DNA of 64,000 nucleotides, taken from contig NZ_JBDIVF010000009.1 in assembly GCF_039631355.1 (NCBI RefSeq), positions 62,001 to 126,000 on the forward strand, given 5' to 3'. The DNA comes from Uliginosibacterium paludis. Lineage in GTDB: Bacteria > Pseudomonadota > Gammaproteobacteria > Burkholderiales > Rhodocyclaceae. Made by a program: the position numbers and the translations under genes. Numbering within the stretch: position 1 is the first letter of the stretch; each line of letters starts with the position of its first letter. Below are positions 43,211 through 53,458 of the stretch, piece by piece. The notes under the pieces were generated by a model, which was not told the DNA's origin, did no database searches, and saw nothing but the letters and a program-made list of their open reading frames with translations.

Positions 43211-43620
43211 TGTCCGGACTCCTTTTTGTCACGCAGATGTTTTTCAAGCCGCCAGGCGAGATCAACCGTGAAGGCCGTCGCCAGCATCACGCAGGCGGTG
43301 CTGCCCACGATCACGCACAGGATGGCGATCATCTTGCCTTCAAGCAGACTCCGGTACTGGAGCACGGCGATGACGACCGGGATGAAGAACAGCAGCATTT
43401 CCCGCAAGAGCCAGGTGGCGCCATCAGCGACCCATTCGCGGCGCAGGAGGCCCAGCGTCATCAGGGCGAGCGCAATCGCGATGCCGCTGACCGTCGGCGG
43501 AATACCCGGCAGAAACCGGCCGGAGACTTCAACCGCGAGCAGCCAGATGCCTACGATCAGTCCGATCTGGAAAAGTGTCCTCAGAAAGCTCCGGAGCTTT
43601 CCTGAATTCGGGAGTGTCAT
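43207..43620 (-). CDS. lrgA: LrgA/CidA family membrane protein
   Basis: 137 residues with four predicted membrane helices and the CidA/LrgA pattern (GRFLPGIPPTVSGIAIALALMTLGLL, then LREMLLFFIPVVIAVLQY). The N-terminal 15 residues are basic. Start ATG 43620. First gene of a two-gene unit with lrgB. Length and motifs are normal for the family. Confidence 0.9.
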   Translation of the reverse strand: MTLPNSGKLRSFLRTLFQIGLIVGIWLLAVEVSGRFLPGIPPTVSGIAIALALMTLGLLRREWVADGATWLLREMLLFFIPVVIAVLQYRSLLEGKMIAILCVIVGSTACVMLATAFTVDLAWRLEKHLRDKKESGQ

Positions 43621-43668
43621 GAGGGAAGGGGAGAGGCGGCAGCAGTCACAATGATACGTGTCCGAGAA

Positions 43669-43692
43669 CGAAAAAGCCCGCCGAAGCGGGCT
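43669..43692 (-). terminator. Rho-independent terminator after dnaJ
   Basis: On the minus strand AGCCCGC-TTCG-GCGGGCT followed by a T run: a UUCG tetraloop hairpin, very stable. It ends the grpE-dnaK-dnaJ transcript. Confidence 0.92.
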
Positions 43693-43710
43693 CGATCGTG
43701 TCAGGGGGCT

Positions 43711-44847
43711 TCAGTTCGAGAAGAAGTCCTTGACCTTGTCCATCCAGGACTTGGCACGAGGATTGTGGCTGTCGCCACCGTCCTTGCAGGTGATTTCGAA
43801 CTCCCGCAGAAGCTCTTTCTGGCGTTCGGTCAGCTTGACCGGTGTTTCGATCACCACATGGCAGTGCAGGTCGCCGTGATAGCCGCTGCGAACATTCTTG
43901 ATGCCCTTGCCACGCAACCTGAAGATTTTTCCGGTCTGCGTCTCGGCAGGAATCTTGATCGACGCCGCACCATCCAGCGTCGGGATCTCGATTTCACCGC
44001 CCAGTGCCGCTGTCACGAAGCTGATCGGCATTTCGCAATGCAGATCATCGCCGTTGCGCTCGAATACCGGGTGTTCCTTGATATGGATCTCGACGAACAG
44101 ATCGCCTGCAGGGCCTCCATTGACGCCCGGCTCGCCAAAGCCGGCATGACGCAGGCGCATGCCTTCGTCGATGCCTGCCGGCACCTTCACTTCCAGCGTC
44201 TTTTGCTTCTTCACACGCCCCGCGCCATGGCAATCGCCACAGGGGTCGGTGATCACGCGGCCCGAGCCATGGCACTTCGGGCAGGTCTGCTGGATCGAGA
44301 AGAAGCCCTGCTGCATGCGGACCTGACCTGCACCACCGCAAGTGCCACAGGTCTTGGGCTGGGTGCCGGGCTTGGCGCCCGAGCCATGACAGGTCCCGCA
44401 TTCCTCCTGAACCGGAATGCGGATGGTTTTCTCGACCCCGCGCGCTGCTTCCTCGAGCGTGACTTCCATGTTGTAGCGCAGATCCGCGCCGCGATAGACG
44501 CGCGAGCCGCCTCCGCCGCCGCCCCGTCCGCCGCCGAAGATTTCGTCGAAGATGCCGCCGAACGCATCGCCGAAGTCGCCACCAAAGCCCTGACCTCCAC
44601 CGAATCCGCCGCCCGCTGACGGATCTACACCGGCGTGGCCATAACGGTCATAGGCACCGCGCTTCTGGCTGTCGGAAAGCATTTCATAGGCTTCCTTGAC
44701 CTCCTTGAACTTCTCTTCGGCGTCCTTGCTGTCCGGATTCCGGTCAGGGTGGTACTTCATGGCCAGCTTGCGGTAGGCCTTCTTGATATCGTCGTCCGAC
44801 GCGTCGCGGTTGACGCCGAGAACTTCGTAATAATCTCTTTTTGCCAT
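43711..44847 (-). CDS. dnaJ: Chaperone DnaJ (Hsp40)
   Basis: 378 residues. J domain with HPD (KYHPDRNPDS), a Gly/Phe-rich linker (GGGFGGGQGFGGDFGDAFGG region, residues about 76-112), four CxxCxGxG zinc repeats (CGTCHGSG, CGTCGGAG, CPKCHGSG, CGDCHGAG) and the C-terminal substrate-binding domain. Stimulates DnaK's ATPase and hands it unfolded chains. An 84-base gap with a hairpin separates it from dnaK. Confidence 0.98.
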   Translation of the reverse strand: MAKRDYYEVLGVNRDASDDDIKKAYRKLAMKYHPDRNPDSKDAEEKFKEVKEAYEMLSDSQKRGAYDRYGHAGVDPSAGGGFGGGQGFGGDFGDAFGGIFDEIFGGGRGGGGGGSRVYRGADLRYNMEVTLEEAARGVEKTIRIPVQEECGTCHGSGAKPGTQPKTCGTCGGAGQVRMQQGFFSIQQTCPKCHGSGRVITDPCGDCHGAGRVKKQKTLEVKVPAGIDEGMRLRHAGFGEPGVNGGPAGDLFVEIHIKEHPVFERNGDDLHCEMPISFVTAALGGEIEIPTLDGAASIKIPAETQTGKIFRLRGKGIKNVRSGYHGDLHCHVVIETPVKLTERQKELLREFEITCKDGGDSHNPRAKSWMDKVKDFFSN

Positions 44848-44864
44848 GACTTTTCCTCAAGGCA

Positions 44865-44910
44865 AGAGCGCAAAGAGCGCCGGAAATGCTGCCGGGACCC
44901 TTTGCGCTCT
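44865..44910 (-). other. Hairpin in the dnaK-dnaJ gap
   Basis: AGAGCGCAAAG and CTTTGCGCTCT form a perfect 11-bp stem around a 24-base loop. Without a T run, it probably protects the dnaK message or lowers dnaJ output rather than ending transcription. Confidence 0.55.
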
Positions 44911-44931
44911 GCGCCTGTGCGGTGACGGGAA

Positions 44932-46851
<1,920 letters not shown>

Positions 46852-46919
46852 TTCAAAAAGCTCCTTGATGACGTTGGGTGGCGCATCCTGCGTCCACCGG
46901 AATTTCGTTTCTGATGATG

Positions 46920-46947
46920 AATTGGGGGTGGCTCGCCGTATTTCAAG
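46920..46947 (-). promoter_or_regulatory. Candidate sigma-32 promoter of dnaK, overlapping the grpE end
   Basis: On the minus strand CTTGAAA (46947-46941), a 13-base spacer, and CCCCAATT (46927-46920) against consensus CCCCATNT. The -35 element overlaps the grpE stop codon. Expected start is near 46914, about 63 bases before the dnaK ATG. Confidence 0.7.
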
Positions 46948-47506
46948 CCGACTGAGCGACGGCGACAAGCGCGGGACGCAGCACGCGGCCTTCGAGCAGA
47001 TAACCCTTCTGGAAGACCTGGATCACCGTGTTGGCAGGTTGATCGGAGGGCAGGGCTGAAATGGCCTGATGCTTGTGCGGATCGAATTTTTCGCCGATCG
47101 GGTTGATCTCTTCTAGGCCGCTTTTCTCGAAGGCCTTGGCGAGGTTCTTGAGCGTCAGGTCTGCGCCTTCGCGGATGGAGTCAACGCTGGGAGCTTCCAC
47201 CGCAAGCGTCTGCTCCAGGCTGTCCTTGACCACCAGGAGCTCACCGGCGAACTTCTCGATGGCGAACTTTGCGGCCTTGCTGATGTCTTCCTGAGCACGG
47301 CGGCGAACGTTTTCGGTTTCAGCCTTCGCACGGAGCCAGGCGTCGTGATGTTCACTGGCAAGGAGTTCGGCCTGGCGCAGTTGTTCTTCAAGGCCCGGGA
47401 GGGTGTCAGTGTGTTGAGATTCTCCGGCTGCGCCTTGGTTTGCGGCATCCGCAGAGATAGTTGCGCTATCGTTGTCGTCCTTGGGGGTGTCAGGTTGCTG
47501 AGACAT
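46943..47506 (-). CDS. grpE: Nucleotide exchange factor GrpE
   Basis: 187 residues. Releases ADP from DnaK. A low-complexity acidic N-terminus (about 1-45) is followed by a long coiled coil (LEEQLRQAELLASEHHDAWLRAKAETENVRRRA region) and the C-terminal beta domain (GEKFDPHKHQAISALPSD, TVIQVFQKGYLLEGRVLRPALVAVA). Start ATG 47506 (MSQQPDTP) has AGGAG 10 bases upstream; a Met 10 codons earlier is less likely. First gene of the heat-shock operon. Confidence 0.96.
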   Translation of the reverse strand: MSQQPDTPKDDNDSATISADAANQGAAGESQHTDTLPGLEEQLRQAELLASEHHDAWLRAKAETENVRRRAQEDISKAAKFAIEKFAGELLVVKDSLEQTLAVEAPSVDSIREGADLTLKNLAKAFEKSGLEEINPIGEKFDPHKHQAISALPSDQPANTVIQVFQKGYLLEGRVLRPALVAVAQSA

Positions 47507-47538
47507 GAAGCAGGGCTCCTCAATGAGTACAGCCACTC

Positions 47539-47566
47539 AAGTGAGGCGTATGTCGGATATTTCAAG
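47539..47566 (-). promoter_or_regulatory. Candidate sigma-32 promoter of grpE
   Basis: On the minus strand CTTGAAA (47566-47560), a 13-base spacer, and CCTCACTT (47546-47539). The -35 is perfect and the -10 matches at five of seven defined bases. Expected start is near 47532, 26 bases before the grpE ATG. Confidence 0.65.
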
Positions 47567-47649
47567 TGTCTTTCTTCTATTTTTTCGTGATCTTTGCCAC
47601 ACTCCCCGCTGTAGCCCAACAGAATCCGCGCTGACAATGGACGCAACAC

Positions 47650-49014
47650 ATGGCTGAGATGCCTGAACGCGTAGGCAAGTACAAGATCCTCCGCGAAATA
47701 GGACGGGGTGCGACCGCGGTCGTCTATCTGGCCGAGAATCCCTATTACCCCGAACCGGTCGCGCTGAAATACATTTCCTTCCGGGACCGGGCGAAGGACG
47801 AGGCCAAGTGGAATCGGCGCCTGCTGAAGCTTTTGCGGGCCGAAAGCTCCGTCGCCCGCAGGCTTGAGCACCCCAACATCATCCGGATCTACGAGGCCGT
47901 CATCGAAAAGGATGAGGCTTATGTCGTCATGGAGTACTTCCCCGGCGGCTCGCTGGAAGACTTCTGCAGCTATGAGCGGATGCTGCCGGTGCAGCGCACC
48001 ACCAGCATCATTTTCAAGATCGCGATGGCGCTCGACTACGCCTACCGTCAGGGCATCATCCATCGTGACATCAAGCCGGCAAACATTCTTGTTGATGCGG
48101 ACGATAACGTGAAGATCACCGACTTCGGTCTGGCGATGAACGTGAACAAGAAAAGCGCCGAAGATTCGACTTTCATCATGGGCGTCGGGTCGCCGGCCTA
48201 CATGTCGCCCGAGCAGATCAAGAACTATCCGCTGAACCAGAAAACCGACCTGTATTCGCTGGGCGTCGTGCTCTTTCACATGCTCACCGGGCGCCTGCCG
48301 TTTCGCGCCAAGAATCCCGCTCAGCTCGTCTACAAAATCATCAATACCGATCCACCTGCTGCCAGCGCGCTGAATCCCGATGTGCCGGAAGCGATGGATG
48401 CGGTGATTCGCAAGTCGCTCGAAAAGGATCTTTACTCCCGGTATCGCAACGGAGCCGAGTTTGCGAAAGATCTGTCAGGCGTGCAGTTCAAGATTTTCAA
48501 CGAGCACGACAGCCTGCCTGACAGCTCGCGTTTTTCTCAAATTCGCCGCCTGGGATTCTTTACCGATTTTGAAGACGTTGAAATCTGGGAGGCTTCACGT
48601 TTTTCCGCTTGGCGGGTAGGGGAGCCGCTGACCCAGATCGTGCGTGAAGGAAGTTCCGATCAGCGTTTCGGAATCCTGCTTGAGGGCGAGGTCGAGTTGT
48701 CCATCAGCGGCCGCGTGGTGGCGGTCCTGGGGCCGGGCGAGTGTTTCGGCGAGACCGCTTATCTGGACAAGATCGAGCACCGCCAGGTCTGCACGGTGGT
48801 CAGCAAGACCTTTGTTCGCTATCTGGAAATCACCCCGGCAGCGCTCGCGCTTGCCTCGGAGGAGTGTCTGGAGCATTTCCGGGAGCGCCTCATGACAACC
48901 GTGGTGCAGCGTCTTGCCAAGGCATCTGACGCCGTGGCGCAACACGGTGGCGCGGCATTGAAAGCGGTGAATGTCACCACCGCAAGCATGGAGTTGCAGC
49001 TGGTGGACGATTGA
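47650..49014 (+). CDS. Ser/Thr protein kinase fused to a C-terminal cyclic-nucleotide-binding domain
   Basis: 454 residues. Residues 8-275 are a Hanks-type kinase with all key residues: glycine loop GRGATAVV (18-25), Lys40 in ALKYI, HRDIKPAN (138-145), DFG (158-160) and APE-equivalent SPE (YMSPEQ). Residues about 310-430 form a cNMP-binding beta-roll with the phosphate cassette GECFGETAYLDKIEHRQ, retaining Gly-Glu and an Arg. There is no membrane segment, unlike PknB-type kinases. A short Ala/Thr-rich tail follows. It is divergent from grpE, with 143 bases between them, and followed by the paraslipin gene. Substrates and ligand are unknown; the order of domains is the reverse of eukaryotic PKG. 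Confidence 0.92.
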   Translation: MAEMPERVGKYKILREIGRGATAVVYLAENPYYPEPVALKYISFRDRAKDEAKWNRRLLKLLRAESSVARRLEHPNIIRIYEAVIEKDEAYVVMEYFPGGSLEDFCSYERMLPVQRTTSIIFKIAMALDYAYRQGIIHRDIKPANILVDADDNVKITDFGLAMNVNKKSAEDSTFIMGVGSPAYMSPEQIKNYPLNQKTDLYSLGVVLFHMLTGRLPFRAKNPAQLVYKIINTDPPAASALNPDVPEAMDAVIRKSLEKDLYSRYRNGAEFAKDLSGVQFKIFNEHDSLPDSSRFSQIRRLGFFTDFEDVEIWEASRFSAWRVGEPLTQIVREGSSDQRFGILLEGEVELSISGRVVAVLGPGECFGETAYLDKIEHRQVCTVVSKTFVRYLEITPAALALASEECLEHFRERLMTTVVQRLAKASDAVAQHGGAALKAVNVTTASMELQLVDD

Positions 49015-49111
49015 GGCTGCTGCTGTTTGTGGCAGCCCGCATGAAAGGGCGCGGATGCGTTCCGCTTTTCCGTGCCCCTTAAGATGAGTTTCCTTTTTTC
49101 AGGGTATTGCC

Positions 49112-49966
49112 ATGGAAGGTCTGATCGTAGTTCTTGCCATTCTGGCATTCGTCGTCGTCACGATTGCCAAAGGCGTCAGGATTGTTCCGCAGGGCGAAGA
49201 GTGGGTTGTCGAGCGCCTCGGCAAGTACCTCAATACGATTACGCCCGGCCTCAGTGTACTGATTCCCTACCTCGATCGCGTCGCCTACAAGGTCACAACC
49301 AAAGACATCATCCTCGACGTGCAGGAGCAGGAGGTGATCACCCGAGACAACGCCGTGATCCTCACCAACGCCATTGCGTTCATCAAGGTGACTGACCCCG
49401 TTCGGGCTGTCTATGGAATTACCAATTTTCACGAAGCGATACGCAATCTGGTCATGACGACCTTGCGCTCAATCGTCGGGGAAATGGAGCTGGACGAAGC
49501 GCTCTCTTCGCGCGACCGCATCAAGGCCCGCCTGCGCGAGAGCATTTCGGACGAGGCGCTGGACTGGGGCATCAGCATCAAGACTGTTGAAATCCAGGAC
49601 ATCAAGCCTACGGAATCCATGCAACGAGCGATGGAGTTGCAAGCGGCTGCCGAGCGGGAGCGCAAAGCACTCGTTACGCGCGCGGAAGGTGACAAGCAGT
49701 CGGCGATTCTCGGGGCAGAGGCCCGTCTCGAGGCGGCAAAGCGTGACGCGAATGCGCAGGTATCGCTGGCGACTGCCTCGGCCGAGGCCATTCGTCGCGT
49801 GAGTGAAGCGATCGGCGGCAATGCGACGCCGATGATGTTCATTCTTGGGGAAAAGTACATCAACTCGCTTGAAAAGCTCTCCAGCTCCGAGAACGCAAAG
49901 ATCGTCGTGCTTCCTGCCGATTTGCAGGAGACGCTCAAGCGATTCGCGGGGAGCAAGCCCGTCTGA
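49112..49966 (+). CDS. SPFH/Band 7 family protein, paraslipin (QmcA-like)
   Basis: 284 residues. An N-terminal membrane helix (LIVVLAILAFVVVTIAKGVRIV) is followed by the SPFH domain (PQGEEWVVERLGKYLNTITPGLSVLIPYLDRVAYK pattern), a coiled coil rich in Ala/Glu (about 175-225) and a short tail. QmcA of E. coli has this form; these proteins build membrane scaffolds. The usual partner, an NfeD-type protein, is not next to it here. Start ATG 49112. Converges with smpB, 22 bases between the stops. Confidence 0.9.
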   Translation: MEGLIVVLAILAFVVVTIAKGVRIVPQGEEWVVERLGKYLNTITPGLSVLIPYLDRVAYKVTTKDIILDVQEQEVITRDNAVILTNAIAFIKVTDPVRAVYGITNFHEAIRNLVMTTLRSIVGEMELDEALSSRDRIKARLRESISDEALDWGISIKTVEIQDIKPTESMQRAMELQAAAERERKALVTRAEGDKQSAILGAEARLEAAKRDANAQVSLATASAEAIRRVSEAIGGNATPMMFILGEKYINSLEKLSSSENAKIVVLPADLQETLKRFAGSKPV

Positions 49967-49988
49967 CGGACTGCTGGCCGGCTGGGTT

Positions 49989-50438
49989 TCAGCGCACTTT
50001 GGCGCGCATCAGTCGTTGCTTTTCGCGATCCCAGTCGCGCTGCTTTTCGGTTTCACGTTTGTCGAACTGCTTCTTGCCCTTGGCCAGGCCGATTTCCATC
50101 TTTACCCGGCCTTTGGTGTAGTGCAGATCCAGCGGAACAAGCGTGAAACCTGCGCGCTCCACCTTGCCGATCAGCGTTTCGATCTGGTGCATGTGAAGCA
50201 TGAGCTTGCGCGTACGCGTAGGGTCGGGCTTCACATGCGTTGACGCCGCAAGCAAAGGGCTGATGTGCATGCCGATCACAAACAATTCCGCACCGCGGAT
50301 CAGGATGTACGCTTCCTTGATCTGTGCTCGTCCGGCGCGAATCGCCTTCACTTCCCATCCTTCAAGGACCAGGCCGGCCTCGAAGCGCTCTTCGATGAAG
50401 TAGTCGTGAAAGGCCTTGCGATTGTCGATGATGCTCAT
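49989..50438 (-). CDS. smpB: SsrA-binding protein SmpB
   Basis: 149 residues. Delivers tmRNA to stalled ribosomes; the tagged products go to ClpXP, also in this window. Family motifs: NRKAFHDYFIEERFEAGLVLEGWEVKAIR at the N-terminus and the basic tail KRETEKQRDWDREKQRLMRAKVR. Start ATG 50438 (MSIIDNRK); the frame extends back 28 codons without resemblance. Divergent from ratA, a common proteobacterial arrangement. The tmRNA gene (ssrA) is not seen in the window. Confidence 0.97.
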   Translation of the reverse strand: MSIIDNRKAFHDYFIEERFEAGLVLEGWEVKAIRAGRAQIKEAYILIRGAELFVIGMHISPLLAASTHVKPDPTRTRKLMLHMHQIETLIGKVERAGFTLVPLDLHYTKGRVKMEIGLAKGKKQFDKRETEKQRDWDREKQRLMRAKVR

Positions 50439-50533
50439 GGTTTCCGATGCAATGGTTTCGGGCGGGAGGGTTTCCGCTAGAATCCGCCATTCTATCAGTG
50501 CCGCCCGGTCAGGCGGCTTCAAACCGGCGAAGC

Positions 50534-50995
50534 ATGGCTGAGATCAGAAAATCCGTATTGATCGAACATCGCGCAGAAAAGATGTATGCGCTTGTGGATG
50601 GCATTGAAGACTATCCCGCCTTTCTCCCTTGGTGTGGCGGAGCGGAGATCATGGATCGGACGCCGGATTCCGTGAAAGCGATGCTGCATATCAGCTATCA
50701 CGGGATCAAGGCTTCTTTCTCGACCATCAATGAAAACGAGCCGGGCCGCTCCATCCGCATGAGGCTTAACGACGGCCCGTTCCGCAAGCTCGATGGCGAG
50801 TGGCGTTTTCTGCCTTTGGGTGACAAGGCGTGCAAGATCGAATTCATGCTTGTCTACGAGTTCTCCAGTACCTTGCTCGACAAGGTTCTGGGCCCGGTTT
50901 TCAATCATATTGCCAACAGTTTCGTTGAAGCATTCATCCAGCGCGCGGATCAGTTGGCTGCGTCATCAACTCCTGGTCTGAACAATGAAAATTGA
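50534..50995 (+). CDS. ratA: RatA-type START-domain protein
   Basis: 153 residues of the polyketide-cyclase/START (COQ10-like) fold: VLIEHRAEKMYALVDGIEDYPAFLPWCGGAEI, DGPFRKLDGEWRF and VYEFSSTLLDKVLGPVFNHIA. E. coli RatA was reported to inhibit 70S formation, and the COQ10 relation suggests a lipid or quinone ligand; I would not choose. ATG 50534 fits the family start. Overlaps rnfH by 11 bases. Confidence 0.9.
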   Translation: MAEIRKSVLIEHRAEKMYALVDGIEDYPAFLPWCGGAEIMDRTPDSVKAMLHISYHGIKASFSTINENEPGRSIRMRLNDGPFRKLDGEWRFLPLGDKACKIEFMLVYEFSSTLLDKVLGPVFNHIANSFVEAFIQRADQLAASSTPGLNNEN

Positions 50996-51284
50996 AGTGT
51001 GTTATGCCCTGCCACAGAAGCAGGAGCTTGTGCGGATTGAGCTGAACGAAGGCGCGACGCTTGAAAGCGCTGTCATCTCCTCCGGCTTGATGGCCAAGTA
51101 CCCGGAAATTTCCCTGGCGGACGGGAAGTTCGGTGTGTTCGGGAAAATTGTCCGGACGGACGGCGTACTTGCTGATGGAGATCGCGTAGAGATCTACCGC
51201 CCCCTTATCGCGGATCCCAAGGAGGTTCGTCGTAAGCGGGCCGAAGAGGGCAAGGCGATGAAAAAGGGGGGCGGAGAACTCTGA
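50985..51284 (+). CDS. rnfH: RnfH (RatB) ubiquitin-fold protein
   Basis: 99 residues with a beta-grasp pattern: CYALPQKQELVRIELNEGATLESAV, then KFGVFGKIVRTDGVLADGDRVEIYRPLIADPKEVRRKRA, which is the RnfH signature. Partner of ratA throughout proteobacteria; function unclear. The C-terminus is lysine/glycine-rich (AMKKGGGEL). ATG 50985 overlaps the ratA end. Confidence 0.9.
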   Translation: MKIEVCYALPQKQELVRIELNEGATLESAVISSGLMAKYPEISLADGKFGVFGKIVRTDGVLADGDRVEIYRPLIADPKEVRRKRAEEGKAMKKGGGEL

Positions 51285-51329
51285 TCGGCGACATCCCGGT
51301 CGGTTGGGGCTGTCGCCGGCAGGGCGGCT

Positions 51330-51809
51330 TTACTTGCAGTCCTTGGACAGCGCTGCGCGTGCGCGGTCGAGCTCAGCCTGGAGTTGGTTGTCCGACATCG
51401 GGATCGCCTCTCCCTTGTCGTTGGCCTTGCTGATACGCCCGCCGCGTTCGAGGAGGGCGATGTTGCTCCGCAGATTGGAGCAGTACTCATCCTTCTGAGC
51501 CTTGGCTTCGCGCTCCTTGTTCGCCTTTGCTTCGGCTTCCGCTTTTTCAGTCTGGCGCTTCGCGAAATCCTTGTTCTGCTCCTGCCAGCTTTTGGGGCCT
51601 GAAGCCTGGGCCGATGGAGCGCTGCCTGAAGCCTCGGGCGCCGTGGATTCGACCGGCGCGCCGCCACGCATGGTCTTGACCTGCGCATTCGGGGGCGGCT
51701 GATCGCCGAAGTGCGTCCTGCCGTTGGCGTCTTTCCACGTGTAGATCTCGGCGTTCGCCATCAGGGGGAGTGCCAGTGCAGCCAGTACCGCCAGCTTCCG
51801 TGCTTTCAT
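51330..51809 (-). CDS. DUF4124-domain periplasmic protein
   Basis: 159 residues with a signal peptide (MKARKLAVLAALALPLMANA) and, right after it, the DUF4124 motif EIYTWKDANGRTHFGDQPP. The rest is an Ala/Ser-rich linker and a charged helical region (KRQTEKAEAEAKANKEREAKAQ) with two cysteines (Cys in EYCSNL and near the C-terminus, KDCK) that could pair in the periplasm. Common in beta- and gammaproteobacteria, function unknown. Divergent from guaB. Confidence 0.88.
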   Translation of the reverse strand: MKARKLAVLAALALPLMANAEIYTWKDANGRTHFGDQPPPNAQVKTMRGGAPVESTAPEASGSAPSAQASGPKSWQEQNKDFAKRQTEKAEAEAKANKEREAKAQKDEYCSNLRSNIALLERGGRISKANDKGEAIPMSDNQLQAELDRARAALSKDCK

Positions 51810-51902
51810 TCAAACTCCTTGGTCTGTTCCGGGGATGTCAGCCTGTTTTGCCGGAGGCTGCTCCGCCTGTATAATGCTGATTTGCCGGTAAGGATTATAA
51901 GC

Positions 51903-53369
51903 ATGCGTTTGATCCAGAAGGCGCTGACCTTTGATGATGTTCTGCTGGTCCCGGCGCACTCCAACATTCTCCCTCGTGATGTGAGCCTTGCGACGCGTCT
52001 CACACGCAATATCACGCTCAATCTGCCCTTGGTTTCTGCTGCCATGGACACCGTGACCGAGTCGCGGCTTGCAATTGCGCTGGCGCAGGAGGGCGGCATC
52101 GGGATTGTGCACAAGAACCTTACTGCACGACAGCAGGCTCAGGAAGTTGCCCGCGTCAAACGGTTCGAATCGGGTGTCCTGCGTGATCCCATCACGATCC
52201 CCCCCACGCTGACCGTGCGCGAGGTGCTCGCCATTACGAGGCAGCACCGGATCTCAGGCTTGCCGGTTGTCGATGGGAAAAAAGTCGTCGGTATCGTTAC
52301 GAACCGTGATCTCCGCTTCGAAACCAATCTCGATCAATCCATCGCTGCGGTGATGACCCCGCGCGAGCGTCTGGTTACCGTGCAGGAAGGTGCCACGCTG
52401 GAAGAAGCGAAGGCCCTGATGCATCGCCATCGTCTGGAGCGCGTACTGGTGCTGAAGGAAAACGGTGAGCTGTACGGTCTCATTACGGTCAAGGATATCC
52501 AGAAAGCGACCGAACACCCCCTGGCGGCAAAGGACGCGCATGGTCGTCTCCGCGTTGGTGCTGCGGTAGGCGTCGGTGAGGGGACCGAAGAGCGTTGTGA
52601 GTTGCTGGCCGAAGCCGGTGTCGATGTGATCGTGGTTGACACGGCACACGGGCACTCGCAAGGCGTTCTGAATCGCGTGACCTGGGTGAAGAAAAATTTC
52701 CCCCAGGTTGAAGTGATTGGCGGAAACATTGCGACCGGCGATGCCGCGAAGGCGCTTGTTGCAGCGGGTGCGGATGGTGTCAAGGTCGGGATCGGTCCGG
52801 GATCGATCTGTACCACGCGCATCGTGGCGGGTGTCGGCGTGCCGCAAATCACGGCCATCGACAATGTCGCGAAGGCGCTCGAAGCGGAAGGCGTTCCGTT
52901 TATCGCTGATGGTGGGATCCGTTATTCCGGTGACATTTCCAAGGCGATTGCGGCGGGGGCACACTGCGTGATGCTGGGCGGGCTTTTTGCCGGCACCGAA
53001 GAGGCTCCGGGCGAAACCGTTCTGTTTCAGGGGCGCAGCTACAAGTCTTACCGCGGCATGGGTTCGCTGGGTGCGATGCAGCAGGGGTCGGCTGACCGCT
53101 ACTTCCAGGACAACGAAAGCGGCAATGCCGAGAAACTTGTGCCGGAAGGTATCGAGGGACGCGTTGCCTACAAGGGGCCGGTTGGTGCCGTGATCCATCA
53201 GTTGATGGGAGGCTTGCGTTCGTCGATGGGCTATGTCGGATGCGCGTCGATCGAGGAGATGCGTGCCCGCGCCGAGTTCGTCGAAATTACTTCGGCGGGA
53301 ATCCGGGAGTCGCACGTGCATGATGTGCAGATCACCAAGGAAGCGCCGAATTATCATCAGGTTGACTGA
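51903..53369 (+). CDS. guaB: Inosine-5'-monophosphate dehydrogenase
   Basis: 488 residues (E. coli 488). Oxidises IMP to XMP, the first committed step to GMP. The TIM barrel has two inserted CBS domains (about residues 95-200); the catalytic cysteine is in GPGSICTTR, followed by the flap motif with KSYRGMGSLGAM. Start ATG 51903 (MRLIQKALTFDDVLL); the upstream frame covers the neighbouring gene. A UUCG terminator follows, then an MFS gene, then guaA. Confidence 0.98.
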   Translation: MRLIQKALTFDDVLLVPAHSNILPRDVSLATRLTRNITLNLPLVSAAMDTVTESRLAIALAQEGGIGIVHKNLTARQQAQEVARVKRFESGVLRDPITIPPTLTVREVLAITRQHRISGLPVVDGKKVVGIVTNRDLRFETNLDQSIAAVMTPRERLVTVQEGATLEEAKALMHRHRLERVLVLKENGELYGLITVKDIQKATEHPLAAKDAHGRLRVGAAVGVGEGTEERCELLAEAGVDVIVVDTAHGHSQGVLNRVTWVKKNFPQVEVIGGNIATGDAAKALVAAGADGVKVGIGPGSICTTRIVAGVGVPQITAIDNVAKALEAEGVPFIADGGIRYSGDISKAIAAGAHCVMLGGLFAGTEEAPGETVLFQGRSYKSYRGMGSLGAMQQGSADRYFQDNESGNAEKLVPEGIEGRVAYKGPVGAVIHQLMGGLRSSMGYVGCASIEEMRARAEFVEITSAGIRESHVHDVQITKEAPNYHQVD

Positions 53370-53416
53370 GGTGCTTCAAGGCTCGGCAGCGTACTGTCGG
53401 GCCCATGTTTCTGATG

Positions 53417-53437
53417 GCGGGCTTCGGCCCGCTTTTT
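53417..53437 (+). terminator. UUCG-tetraloop terminator after guaB
   Basis: GCGGGC-TTCG-GCCCGC then TTTTT. It sits 47 bases after the guaB stop and 22 bases before the MFS start, so guaB and the MFS-guaA pair are probably separate or partly attenuated transcripts. Confidence 0.9.
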
Positions 53438-53458
53438 CTCCGGCAGGAAGTTTTCCAG

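Noticed and set aside
42524..43620. Prophage holin module
   Set aside because: LrgA/LrgB are chromosomal membrane proteins; no lysin or phage genes are nearby.
44510..44630. Glycine-codon repeat in dnaJ as a DNA repeat element
   Set aside because: It encodes the normal Gly/Phe linker of DnaJ.
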